Origin: Alteromonas sp. a30
GTDB lineage: Bacteria > Pseudomonadota > Gammaproteobacteria > Enterobacterales > Alteromonadaceae
Reading direction: 5' to 3'
DNA: 64,000 nt
Assembly (NCBI RefSeq): GCF_026788005.1
Contig: NZ_JABEPE010000017.1
Span: 19,649-83,648, forward strand
Shown: positions 54,394 through 62,499 of the stretch, one piece after another
How positions within the stretch are numbered: the first letter of the stretch is position 1
Layout of the letters: every line of letters starts with the position of its first letter
Notes under the pieces: model-generated
Databases searched by the model: none
Seen by the model: the letters and a program-made list of their open reading frames with translations, nothing else
What the model was told of the DNA's origin: nothing
Made by a program: the position numbers and the translations under genes

Positions 54394-55701
54394 CTATGAG
54401 CTAAGCTTCAACCCGTATCGCTGTAGCTTTCGATACAAGGTACGGGTGCTGACCCCAAGCTGCTCGGCCAATTCATTGGGGCTGCCTCGAAACTCGTCGC
54501 ACACTTTCTGCAAATACACTTCCTCTGCTTTATCTAATGGAACGACTGTCGCCTCTCCTCCCGCTACCTCTTCGGGAGCATCATATGCCAGCACTTGCGG
54601 TGCCAAATCGGTTTTGTGAATGATGATGTCATCAGCAAGCAAGGCTGATTGCTCCACAACACTTTTTAATTCACGAATATTGCCGGGAAAAGGGTAGCGG
54701 CATAAACATGCCATCGCTTCATCTGAAAACCGCTTATGTTTGTGTTCTGAATGCTTTAGAAAATGAAAAGCAAGATTAGGAATATCCTCAGCTCGCTCGT
54801 TTAATGAGGGTAAATGGATAGGGAAGCCCGCAATGCGGTAGTACAAGTCTTGCCGAAATTCGCCTTTTTCCACCATATTAAGTAAGTTTTTATGAGTGGC
54901 GCAAACCAATCGAAAGTCGGAACGTTTCTGTTTTAACCCCCCTACCGCGCGAAAGCTTTGCGTTTCCAACAAACGCAATAGTTTCACCTGCATATTAAGA
55001 GGAACATCACCAATTTCATCGAAGAAAACCGTTCCCCCATTGGCTACTTCAATTAAGCCTTTTTTACTGCCTGTCGCCCCAGTAAACGCGCCTTTTTCAT
55101 AGCCAAATAGTTCAGACTCAAACAAGCTTTCGCTCAAGCCGGTACATTCGATCACCACAAAAGGTTTATCTTTACGACGGCTTGAATCATGTAACGCTTG
55201 TGCCACCAGCTCTTTTCCTGTTCCGGTATCACCTTGAAGTAATACCGCAATTTCGGCTTGGGCAGCTCGGTTAATTTGGTTCAACATATTTTTAAAACTG
55301 CCAGATGTTCCAATCATCTTGTCTTTTTCCGACTCAGCAGAGGCGTAATTGATTTTATCTAGGATCTCTAAATAACCAATTGTCATGCCAGAATCGTCGG
55401 TAACAGGTTTCATTAAAATATCGCAATATGTTTTTCCTGACGATGTACTGTGAATATGCACAACACTCGTATTGCGCTGAGTCTCTTTGCATTGCTGAAG
55501 TGGGCAGTCTTCGCCGCATTGGTCACAAGGTTGGGTGTTTTGGTGAGAAATTTCGAAACAGGTACTTGTACCAACTTTCACTTCTGTTGCGTAAGTATCC
55601 CGATAGGTTTGATTAACGGCTTGAATCACATAATCTGGCGTGATAAAAATTGCGGGCTTATCAATGGCATTGATCATAGATTGAATAACGGAGGTATTCA
55701 T
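54394..55701 (-). CDS. Sigma-54-dependent activator with Cys-rich PAS domain
   Basis: 435 residues. The PAS domain (about 10-120) carries a cysteine cluster Cys48, Cys59, Cys62, Cys66, Cys71 in 'CFEISHQNTQPCDQCGEDCP', which suggests metal, Fe-S or redox sensing. The AAA+ domain has P-loop GDTGTGKE (157-164), the sigma-54 contact loop GAFTGA (204-209) and 'GGTVFFDEIGD'. The Fis-type HTH is 'SPNELAEQLGVSTRTLYRKL'. No receiver domain, so it senses its signal directly. Sigma-54 promoters lie on both sides, at 49556 and 56982. Confidence 0.93.
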   Translation of the reverse strand: MNTSVIQSMINAIDKPAIFITPDYVIQAVNQTYRDTYATEVKVGTSTCFEISHQNTQPCDQCGEDCPLQQCKETQRNTSVVHIHSTSSGKTYCDILMKPVTDDSGMTIGYLEILDKINYASAESEKDKMIGTSGSFKNMLNQINRAAQAEIAVLLQGDTGTGKELVAQALHDSSRRKDKPFVVIECTGLSESLFESELFGYEKGAFTGATGSKKGLIEVANGGTVFFDEIGDVPLNMQVKLLRLLETQSFRAVGGLKQKRSDFRLVCATHKNLLNMVEKGEFRQDLYYRIAGFPIHLPSLNERAEDIPNLAFHFLKHSEHKHKRFSDEAMACLCRYPFPGNIRELKSVVEQSALLADDIIIHKTDLAPQVLAYDAPEEVAGGEATVVPLDKAEEVYLQKVCDEFRGSPNELAEQLGVSTRTLYRKLQRYGLKLSS

Positions 55702-55853
55702 GAATTTCTCACTTCGTTAGCACTGATCGAGTGTCATATTTGACAAAATGTTATCGCAATGACGACAACATTGACACCTTTATGGTAATTATCTAAATCA
55801 ATCCATAGGAATATGGACAAGATTACCACTTCAAGTTTAAAAAGGACTTTCTT
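55702..55853. promoter_or_regulatory. Divergent promoter region of the activator
   Basis: Contains the palindrome TGTCATATTTGACA and the inverted pair AATGTT/AACATT around 55735-55775. These are candidate operators for autoregulation. No GG-N10-GC sigma-54 site was found here. Confidence 0.4.
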
Positions 55854-56915
55854 ATGAAATTACTCACCTTATCCGTTTTTTCTGCTGCACTATTTACTGC
55901 GCCTATCTCGTATTCAGAAACCGATAAAACCCAATCACTTCATTTAGGTACAATTAAAAATGCTGAAGTTATCACAAGATTACCACCTAAATATCCTAAA
56001 AGCGCCGCCGCACAAGGTAAAGAAGGCTGGGTGAGTTTGAGTTATGTGATTGAGCCAGATGGATCGGTAGCGAATGTAATAGTCGTAGATTCTTCCAATG
56101 AAATATTTGAGAAAAACGCTATCGCTTCAATAAAACAATGGCAATATTCACCTGCGACCCAAGACGGCAACCCCACTCAACGATGTCGGAATCACGTTAT
56201 ATTAGATTTCCGACTTGAAAAGGGACCTAAAGCCGCATCCCGCCAATTTGTGAAAAGATACCGCATTGCAAATAAACATCTAAAAAACGGCGAGTTAGCC
56301 AAAGCGAAGGCTGTTAGAGATGAAATTGAAAATAAAGGTCGCTGGAACGCTTATGAAGACATGTTCTTCCAAATGTTGAATACCCTAATCGCTCAACAAG
56401 AAAATGACAGTCTCGCGGAACTAAATGCTATCGAAGATATTTTGTTCCATAGGGAGTTACTCAAGCCAGACCAAATCGTGGCTTATGTTTCTCGGCTTTT
56501 TCCTCTTGCCATTCAAAATCAACAATACGGTAAGATAAAATGGCAGTTTGAGAAGCTTGTAGAAACGCAAGGTGATCATCCTCAAATCGAAAAACTGCGT
56601 CCATACTACGACAAAGTAACAGCTTTGCTAGAAAGTGATACTCCATTTACCGTTGAAGGTGAAATTGGCGAACGAAACTACTGGTATTACCGCCTCAACC
56701 GCCGAGCATTTAATATTTCGCAAATAAACGGAGCACTCGCCAAACTTGAAGTTCGATGCGACAATAAATTGTCGGAGTTTTTAGTTGAAGAAGATAGTGT
56801 GTGGCATGTTCCCGCCAGTTGGGGAAAATGTTCGGTTTATCTGTTTGGGGACCAAGCAACTCAATTTACGCTAACAGAAATATACGATTTACCGCAAACT
56901 CATACCTCAGTATAG
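55854..56915 (+). CDS. Periplasmic protein with TonB C-terminal domain and helical repeats
   Basis: 353 residues. A signal peptide (about 1-22) is followed by a TonB_C-type domain (about 35-120) with 'RLPPKYPKSAAAQGKEGWVS', 'VIEPDGSVANVIVVDS' and 'AIASIKQWQYSPATQDG'. A helical TPR-like region spans about 125-260, and a small C-terminal beta domain holds two Cys. Unlike TonB it has no membrane anchor, so it cannot transduce proton-motive force by itself. It is divergent from the sigma-54 activator. Confidence 0.75.
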   Translation: MKLLTLSVFSAALFTAPISYSETDKTQSLHLGTIKNAEVITRLPPKYPKSAAAQGKEGWVSLSYVIEPDGSVANVIVVDSSNEIFEKNAIASIKQWQYSPATQDGNPTQRCRNHVILDFRLEKGPKAASRQFVKRYRIANKHLKNGELAKAKAVRDEIENKGRWNAYEDMFFQMLNTLIAQQENDSLAELNAIEDILFHRELLKPDQIVAYVSRLFPLAIQNQQYGKIKWQFEKLVETQGDHPQIEKLRPYYDKVTALLESDTPFTVEGEIGERNYWYYRLNRRAFNISQINGALAKLEVRCDNKLSEFLVEEDSVWHVPASWGKCSVYLFGDQATQFTLTEIYDLPQTHTSV

Positions 56916-56981
56916 CAAGCAGTTTTTGGTTCTTCTTACTATACTCGGGTTAAGGGAGTTTTTTTATATTCTAAGGGTATG

Positions 56982-56996
56982 TGGCATACCGATTGC
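56982..56996 (+). promoter_or_regulatory. Sigma-54 promoter of the haem-protein gene
   Basis: TGGCATACCGATTGC, followed by TTTT: -24 GG and -12 GC are 10 bases apart and TGGCA-N6-TTGC-like elements are kept. Transcription would start near 57008, about 95 bases before the ATG at 57102. Confidence 0.75.
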
Positions 56997-57101
56997 TTTT
57001 CTTTTTTTCGTGTGACGTGTTAAGCAAACGTATAACACTATAAATTTGAGAAATGTCTAGGGAACGGCCTACGTATTAAACGAACTTTGAATGAAAAAAC
57101 A

Positions 57102-57695
57102 ATGAAAAACCTGACTTCGATATACGCTGTAGTGCTAGCAACCAGTTTTTACTCTCCGAATGTGCTGTCTCATTCTGGCGAGGTCCACCCTCCAGAAGGG
57201 GATGAATATCTCGTCGATATCGCCTATAAAAAAACACACGAATTTTCCCGTGAATTAAAGTTGACCTTACATAGTGCGATAGCCAAAGGCGGATTTGCCG
57301 CAGGCATATCCGCTTGTAATTCAGAAGCCCCCGAAATAAAAACAGCATTTTCCAAAGATGGTTGGGAGATAGGAAGAACCAGCCTAAAAACGCGCAACCC
57401 CAAGAATTCACCGGATGAGTGGGAAGCGAAGATCCTCAAAGAGTTTCAGCGAGACAAAGATAACGGCGCAGAATTTAGCGAACTCGCTCATAGTGAAATT
57501 ATTGAAAAAGACGGGCAGCGAATATTCCGTTTTATGAAAGCCATTCCAGCAAAGTCCATGTGTTTAACTTGCCACGGTTCGCGCATAGGTCCTTCATTAT
57601 CTGCCAAACTCAAATGGAAGTATCCAAACGACAAAGCCGTAAATTATCGCGTTGACGATATTCGGGGAGCATTTACCTTAACGAAAAAGCTATGA
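57102..57695 (+). CDS. Tll0287-like (DUF3365) haem-binding periplasmic protein
   Basis: 197 residues. A signal peptide ends 'NVLSHS'. The body matches the DUF3365/Tll0287 fold ('SAIAKGGFAAGISACNSEAP', 'TSLKTRNPKNSPDEWE') with one haem c site C154-L-T-C157-H158 near the end. Such domains are haem or redox sensors, alone or in signalling proteins. An in-frame TTG at 57087 is less likely than the ATG. A sigma-54 promoter lies upstream, next to the activator with a Cys-rich PAS domain. Confidence 0.85.
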   Translation: MKNLTSIYAVVLATSFYSPNVLSHSGEVHPPEGDEYLVDIAYKKTHEFSRELKLTLHSAIAKGGFAAGISACNSEAPEIKTAFSKDGWEIGRTSLKTRNPKNSPDEWEAKILKEFQRDKDNGAEFSELAHSEIIEKDGQRIFRFMKAIPAKSMCLTCHGSRIGPSLSAKLKWKYPNDKAVNYRVDDIRGAFTLTKKL

Positions 57696-57696
57696 G

Positions 57697-59649
57697 CTAA
57701 TTGTCTATTCGTTTTAAAACAAGAAAACTACTATCAGCGCGGCTTGCATCTGGCTTTCGACTATCCATTTGTGCCCGGTGGGTCGTGAAGTAGTAATAAT
57801 CTTCATCAACATGAACAAGCTGTAAACGCTTTAGCTGATATTCATAGCCTCGATTTAAAAACCAAAACTCGTGCAATTGCCGACAGAAAGAATAACCAAT
57901 GGAAAAAGAGCGGCACTGGCCTTGCCCGGCAACCACTTCAATAGAATCGTCGGCTTCTATTTGTAATCTATCTTCTTTTACTGTTTGAGCAATGCGAACA
58001 CCAAACGCCAACCGGTTGTCTTTCATCACGAAAAAACGCTCATCGGCGCTGAAGTAATCTTCACTAGAAACCATTTTAAACGTACCCGCTAACGAGCTTG
58101 CCACAGGCAACTCTGGTGGCGCAGACTCCACCACTCTGATCAAGGGGTATACATGTGTAAATGGAGTTTGTTGACGAGCGCCGGAAAGTAGAAGCTGACC
58201 CTGACTATTTTCATACATTTCATAAGCTCTTGTCTTTTCAGCATCCGTAACCAACAACTGATTGGCACTCACCTCCCAAACTGCATTCTGCATTGCAACA
58301 TAATCAGGTAAGCCCGCTGTTTTAACGTCAAGTTGCGCTTCTCCCTGAGCAAAAAGCCGCAGTTTTGTTGCGCCAATTTGAGAGACTTGTGTACCACTAA
58401 TCACAACATCAGACGTTGCATCAAAGCCTGAATAATAGGTATTTCCTGCTTCGAAAAAGCGCCCTATCTCAATGCGCTTTAATGGCTCAAAAATGACCGT
58501 TCGCTGTATTGGTGTTTCCAGATATTTTGCTAGGGAAACATCATAGTCATCCAGCTCTACATCTTGATTTTCGGAACTCAAAGCGGGAATAACAGCAACC
58601 TCAAGTTGAGTTATATGTTCGTTGGAAAATGTCACATCGATACTATGAGCAAACAAATCAAATCGAAGCCCCAAAAAAGCACCATGCTTCTCATTGAAAA
58701 AAGTTTTTAAATAACTTCCATACAACGGTTCTCGTGTTTTTTCGTCAGGGAAAGTAGCGTTAAGATGTTCTTCATCAAATTCTCCCTGAAAGACTACATC
58801 AACCTCCTCATCTCCTGTTGATACTCGGGCAGGAATAACAAATTGAGATGCATCGACACGGGCTAACACTCCGACATTAGTCGCGAAAGACAAATACTCC
58901 CCAGAGGGCATCCCTTGAGGCTCTACCTCAATGGTATTACTCACAATGATGTCACCTATTGGTGGGGTCAACAGCCAACGTTGTCGCTGACTTTGCTCGG
59001 CAACAATCGATAAGGTGTACTCACGAAACAAACCGCACGAAAAGCAATCAAGATCATAAAACTGTACTCTAGCCTCTCCTCGTCGATTCAACTGCCAACG
59101 CACTTGATATTGTTCACCAAATTTATTGGCATACAACCCCTTGCCGTTGTCAAATAGGTAGATTAGGTCGCGAGATTGAAAGACATGAAGGCCAATAAGG
59201 TCACTCCTCGTAATACGGATATTGCGATATTTAGCGGGGTTATCATCAACCGCAAGTTCAAACACATAACTTCGAGTATCGTTGCCATCATCAAGTGTTA
59301 AATCCATCCGATAGTTACCGATGTCGAAGAAATCAGGGGAAACCGTCACCGTTAGCACATCATTTGTAGATTCATAGCGAAGCCAGTCGGGGGGAGAATC
59401 TAGGTTGACTGAAATCGTGTCATCATCAGGGTCGATAATTGGAAAAACAAAGACAGTTTCTTCTTCCGCTAGCACTCGGTTGGAATGAACCCCTCCTAAT
59501 TCAGGCAAAGTATTGCCGGAGTCGTTCAATTGTGGCGGATTAGTGCCTAAAGGAAACTGAGGTGAATGAGTATGATCTTGATTACAACCAAGTAAAAAAG
59601 CAACCAACAATAAACAAGTCAAAAGACGGCTTATTCTTGCTTTATCCAC
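57697..59649 (-). CDS. Large lipoprotein with cadherin/Ig-like N-terminus
   Basis: 650 residues starting at GTG 59649 with AGGGGA 7 bases upstream. Lipobox 'FLLGC' (Cys22). Residues about 60-130 form an Ig/cadherin-like repeat ('DPDDDTISVNLDSPPDWLRY', 'GNYRMDLTLDDGND'). The remainder is beta-rich and unrecognised, with scattered Cys ('LDCFSCGLF', 'GQCRSFSIGYSFC'). Probably a surface or outer-membrane-anchored protein. It is tail-to-tail with the haem gene, one base apart. Confidence 0.7.
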   Translation of the reverse strand: MDKARISRLLTCLLLVAFLLGCNQDHTHSPQFPLGTNPPQLNDSGNTLPELGGVHSNRVLAEEETVFVFPIIDPDDDTISVNLDSPPDWLRYESTNDVLTVTVSPDFFDIGNYRMDLTLDDGNDTRSYVFELAVDDNPAKYRNIRITRSDLIGLHVFQSRDLIYLFDNGKGLYANKFGEQYQVRWQLNRRGEARVQFYDLDCFSCGLFREYTLSIVAEQSQRQRWLLTPPIGDIIVSNTIEVEPQGMPSGEYLSFATNVGVLARVDASQFVIPARVSTGDEEVDVVFQGEFDEEHLNATFPDEKTREPLYGSYLKTFFNEKHGAFLGLRFDLFAHSIDVTFSNEHITQLEVAVIPALSSENQDVELDDYDVSLAKYLETPIQRTVIFEPLKRIEIGRFFEAGNTYYSGFDATSDVVISGTQVSQIGATKLRLFAQGEAQLDVKTAGLPDYVAMQNAVWEVSANQLLVTDAEKTRAYEMYENSQGQLLLSGARQQTPFTHVYPLIRVVESAPPELPVASSLAGTFKMVSSEDYFSADERFFVMKDNRLAFGVRIAQTVKEDRLQIEADDSIEVVAGQGQCRSFSIGYSFCRQLHEFWFLNRGYEYQLKRLQLVHVDEDYYYFTTHRAQMDSRKPDASRADSSFLVLKRIDN

Positions 59650-59746
59650 CTATATATCCCCTATCTGCTGCTAGATAGCGGACTATACAGATTCTTAAAA
59701 ACAAACAGAAGCAAATTGGTTAATTTTAATTCCAGAAAGTCGCAAT

Positions 59747-60079
59747 TTATGCGTGATGTTTTCTTTCAGCTAATGCACCAAGAACCAGATATATAAGAAG
59801 TACAATTCCACCAAACCAACTGCGATCAGGCATCTTTACAAGATGGTTCACCGCGACTTCACCGTAATTGGCCAGAACACCGTAACCAAAAGAGCAAAGC
59901 ACAACAAATGCAGACATACGAACCAGATAATGATAGGGCTGCATAATCCGTTTTAGTAACTTATTGATATTATCGCCATACAACACCAACAACACAGCCA
60001 CCCATGTTGTCACTAATAACGTTTTATAGCCCCATAGCCAATTTGAAAAGTCGTTATTAACGGCATAAAACCATTCCAT
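59747..60079 (-). CDS. DUF3392 membrane protein
   Basis: 110 residues from ATG 60079, which has AGGA 8 bases upstream and matches the family's usual length; the frame extends to 60130. Three hydrophobic helices with 'LYGDNINKLLKRIMQPYHYL' between the first two, the DUF3392 hallmark. Function unknown. Divergent from ssb. Confidence 0.75.
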   Translation of the reverse strand: MEWFYAVNNDFSNWLWGYKTLLVTTWVAVLLVLYGDNINKLLKRIMQPYHYLVRMSAFVVLCSFGYGVLANYGEVAVNHLVKMPDRSWFGGIVLLIYLVLGALAERKHHA

Positions 60080-60245
60080 ACATTGTCCTGCTAAGTCATG
60101 AAAAATAGGGTTAACTTTTATAAATCGCAATCATGTATGAGGCGGAAAAAATAATCAATTAGTGATGCGAATACGCTATTCAGGTAGAGCTAAAATCTAT
60201 TTGCGTTATAATGCCGCTCACGTAACGCTTTTGGAGTAAATTTCT

Positions 60246-60815
60246 GTGGCTAAGGGAATCAACAAAGTCATTTTAGTCGGCAACCTGGGCCAAGACCCAG
60301 AAGTTAAGTATATGCCTAATGGCAACGCTGTAACGAATATCAGTATTGCAACAAGTGAGAGCTGGAAAGATCAATCCGGCCAACCTCAGGAACGTACTGA
60401 ATGGCACCGTGTTGTCATGTTCCGTAAGCTCGCTGAAATTGCGGGCCAATATTTGCGTAAAGGCTCGCAGGTATATATTGAAGGCAAACTGCAAACCCGT
60501 AAGTGGCAAGATCAAGGCGGTCAAGATCGCTATACCACTGAAATCGTAGCAGATAATATGCAAATGCTAGGTGGACGCACTCAAGACGGTGGAGGTTTCC
60601 AACAAAATCAAGGCATGGGTGGCGGCGCACCTCAGCAGCAACAAGGTTATCAACAAATGCCTCCACAGAATCAAGGTGGCTATAACCAACAGCAAGCTCC
60701 CCAAGGTGGTCAACAAAGTAGTGGCTATAATCAAACACCACAGCAGCAACCGCAACAAGCTCAGCGCCCTTCACAAGAGCCTGACTTCGACTTTGATGAC
60801 GATATTCCGTTCTAG
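60246..60815 (+). CDS. ssb: Single-stranded DNA-binding protein
   Basis: 189 residues. The OB fold starts '[20 protein letters not shown]' and contains '[20 protein letters not shown]'. A Gln/Gly-rich linker (about 115-175) leads to the acidic tip '[10 protein letters not shown]' that binds partner proteins. GTG start with GGAG 11 bases upstream; a TATAAT at 60206-60211 is a good -10. It coats single-stranded DNA in replication and repair. Confidence 0.97.
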   Translation: MAKGINKVILVGNLGQDPEVKYMPNGNAVTNISIATSESWKDQSGQPQERTEWHRVVMFRKLAEIAGQYLRKGSQVYIEGKLQTRKWQDQGGQDRYTTEIVADNMQMLGGRTQDGGGFQQNQGMGGGAPQQQQGYQQMPPQNQGGYNQQQAPQGGQQSSGYNQTPQQQPQQAQRPSQEPDFDFDDDIPF

Positions 60816-60872
60816 GTCCTGTATTTTTTAAAAGTGTCAATATAAACGCTTTAAAAGTAGAAAATAACCCTG

Positions 60873-60899
60873 AGCCCAGCAGAAATGCTGGGCTTTTTT
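60873..60899 (+). terminator. ssb terminator
   Basis: AGCCCAGCA / TGCTGGGCT, 9 perfect pairs around a GAAA tetraloop, then TTTTTTA. It lies 57 bases after the ssb stop. Confidence 0.92.
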
Positions 60900-61093
60900 A
60901 TTTTTACACTTTAGCTGTATTAGTGTGATTACCAAGGGATTATGTCGGTCTAATTACCGAGCGACTTTGTCGCATTTAAGGTAACAGTTAGTATTATCTA
61001 GTTCACAATAAATGTGTAAATGTTTCCTTTAAAACATGAGTTGATTAGACGTTTTGTATATTATTGAATTAGTCAGAATATTAAAGGTAGCCA

Positions 61094-61477
61094 ATGTATA
61101 CAATAAGTAAACTTGCGAAAGAGGCAAATGTTGGTGTAGAGACCATTCGTTTCTATGAACGCAAAGGCTTACTTGAACAACCCATCAAACCGATACAGGG
61201 ATACAGGCAATATACAGAACAAGCACTTTCAAGAGTATTGTTCATAAAGCGTGCACAGTATTTAGGTTTTACATTGGCGGAAATATCATCATTATTAATA
61301 TTAAGTGCTAGTAATTGTGAAGATGTTCAGCAACTCGCTGAGCAAAAGCTTGCAGTAATTGAAGATAAGTTAAGAGATTTGCTTAATCTTAAAGAAAGCC
61401 TTGTCTCACTCGTTTCAGACTGTAAAAATAATCCAAGTGATAAAGATTGCCCGATCATTCAGTCACTCCAACCGTAA
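61094..61477 (+). CDS. merR: Mercury-responsive regulator MerR
   Basis: 127 residues. The N-terminal winged HTH 'EANVGVETIRFYERKGLLEQ' is followed by a dimerisation helix. The three Hg(II)-binding cysteines are present at Cys75, Cys110 and Cys119, with the same 35- and 9-residue spacings as Tn501 MerR (82/117/126). It represses and, with mercury, activates the merT promoter by untwisting a long spacer. Unlike Tn21/Tn501, it reads in the same direction as merT, with the operator between them. Confidence 0.93.
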   Translation: MYTISKLAKEANVGVETIRFYERKGLLEQPIKPIQGYRQYTEQALSRVLFIKRAQYLGFTLAEISSLLILSASNCEDVQQLAEQKLAVIEDKLRDLLNLKESLVSLVSDCKNNPSDKDCPIIQSLQP

Positions 61478-61490
61478 AATGACACATCAC

Positions 61491-61522
61491 TTGACTCCGT
61501 ACCCATATACGGAGTTTATACT
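61491..61522 (+). promoter_or_regulatory. MerR operator/promoter of merT
   Basis: -35 TTGACT (61491-61496), dyad CTCCGT-N8-ACGGAG (61495-61514) and -10 TATACT (61517-61522). The spacer of 20 bases (19 if the -10 is shifted by one) is longer than the 17 normal for sigma-70, the defining feature of MerR-activated promoters. The dyad is very close to that of Tn21 mer. Confidence 0.9.
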
Positions 61523-61553
61523 GTATATAAAGAACAGTTTAATAGGCGTAAAT

Positions 61554-61898
61554 ATGGCAAAAAGTAGTCAACTATCAATCTTAGGCGGGCTTGCCGCAGC
61601 AATCGGTGCCAGTGCCTGCTGTGCTGGGCCACTTGTTTTGCTTTTATTGGGTATAAGTGGATCATGGATTAGCCATTTAACACTCTTAGACCCTTATCGT
61701 CCTATTTTTATATTCGTGGTTGTGGTTTTATTTGGCTTTGCTGGGTGGAAGATACATCAGCCTGTTGAAAACTGTGCGGATGGCGAGGCATGTGCAGTTC
61801 CAAAGGTAAGAGCGCGACGAAAAGCAGTATTTTGGTTTACCACACTGTTGGCGTTTGTTTTTGTTACCAGCAACTACTGGATCATATGGGTCGTGTAG
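61554..61898 (+). CDS. merT: Mercuric ion transport protein MerT
   Basis: 114 residues with three membrane helices. The Cys22-Cys23 pair lies in the first ('GASACCAGPLVLLLLG'), and a second pair, Cys75 and Cys81, in the cytoplasmic loop, as in Tn501 MerT (76/82). It takes Hg(II) from MerP and brings it into the cell. The ATG has AGGCG upstream; longer frames into merR are not coding. Confidence 0.93.
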   Translation: MAKSSQLSILGGLAAAIGASACCAGPLVLLLLGISGSWISHLTLLDPYRPIFIFVVVVLFGFAGWKIHQPVENCADGEACAVPKVRARRKAVFWFTTLLAFVFVTSNYWIIWVV

Positions 61899-61930
61899 GT
61901 GCTATCACTTAACTCTAATTGGAGAGAAAG

Positions 61931-62206
61931 ATGAAGAAGTTATTGATTACAACATTATTGTTGATAAGCAGCACGGCGACGTTTGCCAAAGATGTAACTG
62001 TTACGTTAGAAGTTCCGTCCATGGATTGTGTAACGTGCCCGATAACAGTAGAAAAAGCACTTGAGCGCGTTAAAGGCGTTAAACAAGTGGAAGTGACATT
62101 TGAAAATAAACTTGCTGTTGTAACATTTGACGATGAGGTGACAAATTCTGATGCATTAACGAAGGCTACAAAGAATGCTGGTTATCCTTCATTAGTAAAG
62201 TCGTAA
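61931..62206 (+). CDS. merP: Periplasmic mercury-binding protein MerP
   Basis: 91 residues. A signal peptide ends 'TATFAK'. The ferredoxin-like HMA domain holds 'VPSMDCVTCPITVEKAL' with Hg ligands Cys33 and Cys36 (consensus GMTCxxC). It scavenges Hg(II) in the periplasm and hands it to MerT. GGAGAG is spaced for ATG 61931; the in-frame TTG 61919 is rejected. Confidence 0.94.
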   Translation: MKKLLITTLLLISSTATFAKDVTVTLEVPSMDCVTCPITVEKALERVKGVKQVEVTFENKLAVVTFDDEVTNSDALTKATKNAGYPSLVKS

Positions 62207-62255
62207 GGCCTTCGCTAGTTGAACGATAATGAAATCCTCTGAGGAACACAAAACT

Positions 62256-62468
62256 ATGGCGAAAATAGAACTCTCATCGACGATTACTTGCCCACATTGC
62301 AATTATAGCCAGCAAGAAGAAATGCCAACCACTGCATGCCAATTTTTTTATGAATGCACTAAATGTAAATCACTGCTAAAGCCTCTGAGCGGCGACTGCT
62401 GCGTTTATTGCTCATATGGAACAGTGAAGTGCCCTCCAGTTCAAGAGGGCAACAGTTGTTGTAATTAA
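62256..62468 (+). CDS. GDCCVxC domain protein
   Basis: 70 residues. It has zinc-ribbon-like 'CPHCNYSQ' ... 'YECTKCKSLL', then the family motif 'GDCCVYCSYGTVKCPP' and a terminal 'SCCN': eleven cysteines in all. Some members of this family are selenoproteins; here the position is an ordinary Cys codon. It is often found next to mer or other metal genes, with unknown function. GAGGAA is 10 bases before ATG 62256. It is the last gene of the mer operon. Confidence 0.85.
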   Translation: MAKIELSSTITCPHCNYSQQEEMPTTACQFFYECTKCKSLLKPLSGDCCVYCSYGTVKCPPVQEGNSCCN

Positions 62469-62472
62469 AAAG

Positions 62473-62499
62473 TAGTCAGTTGAACAACTGGCTATTTTT
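62473..62499 (+). terminator. mer operon terminator
   Basis: TAGTCAGTTG (62473-62482) / CAACTGGCTA (62485-62494), 10 pairs with one G-T, then TTTTT. It lies directly after the last mer gene and shows that the operon ends here by design, without merA. Confidence 0.85.
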
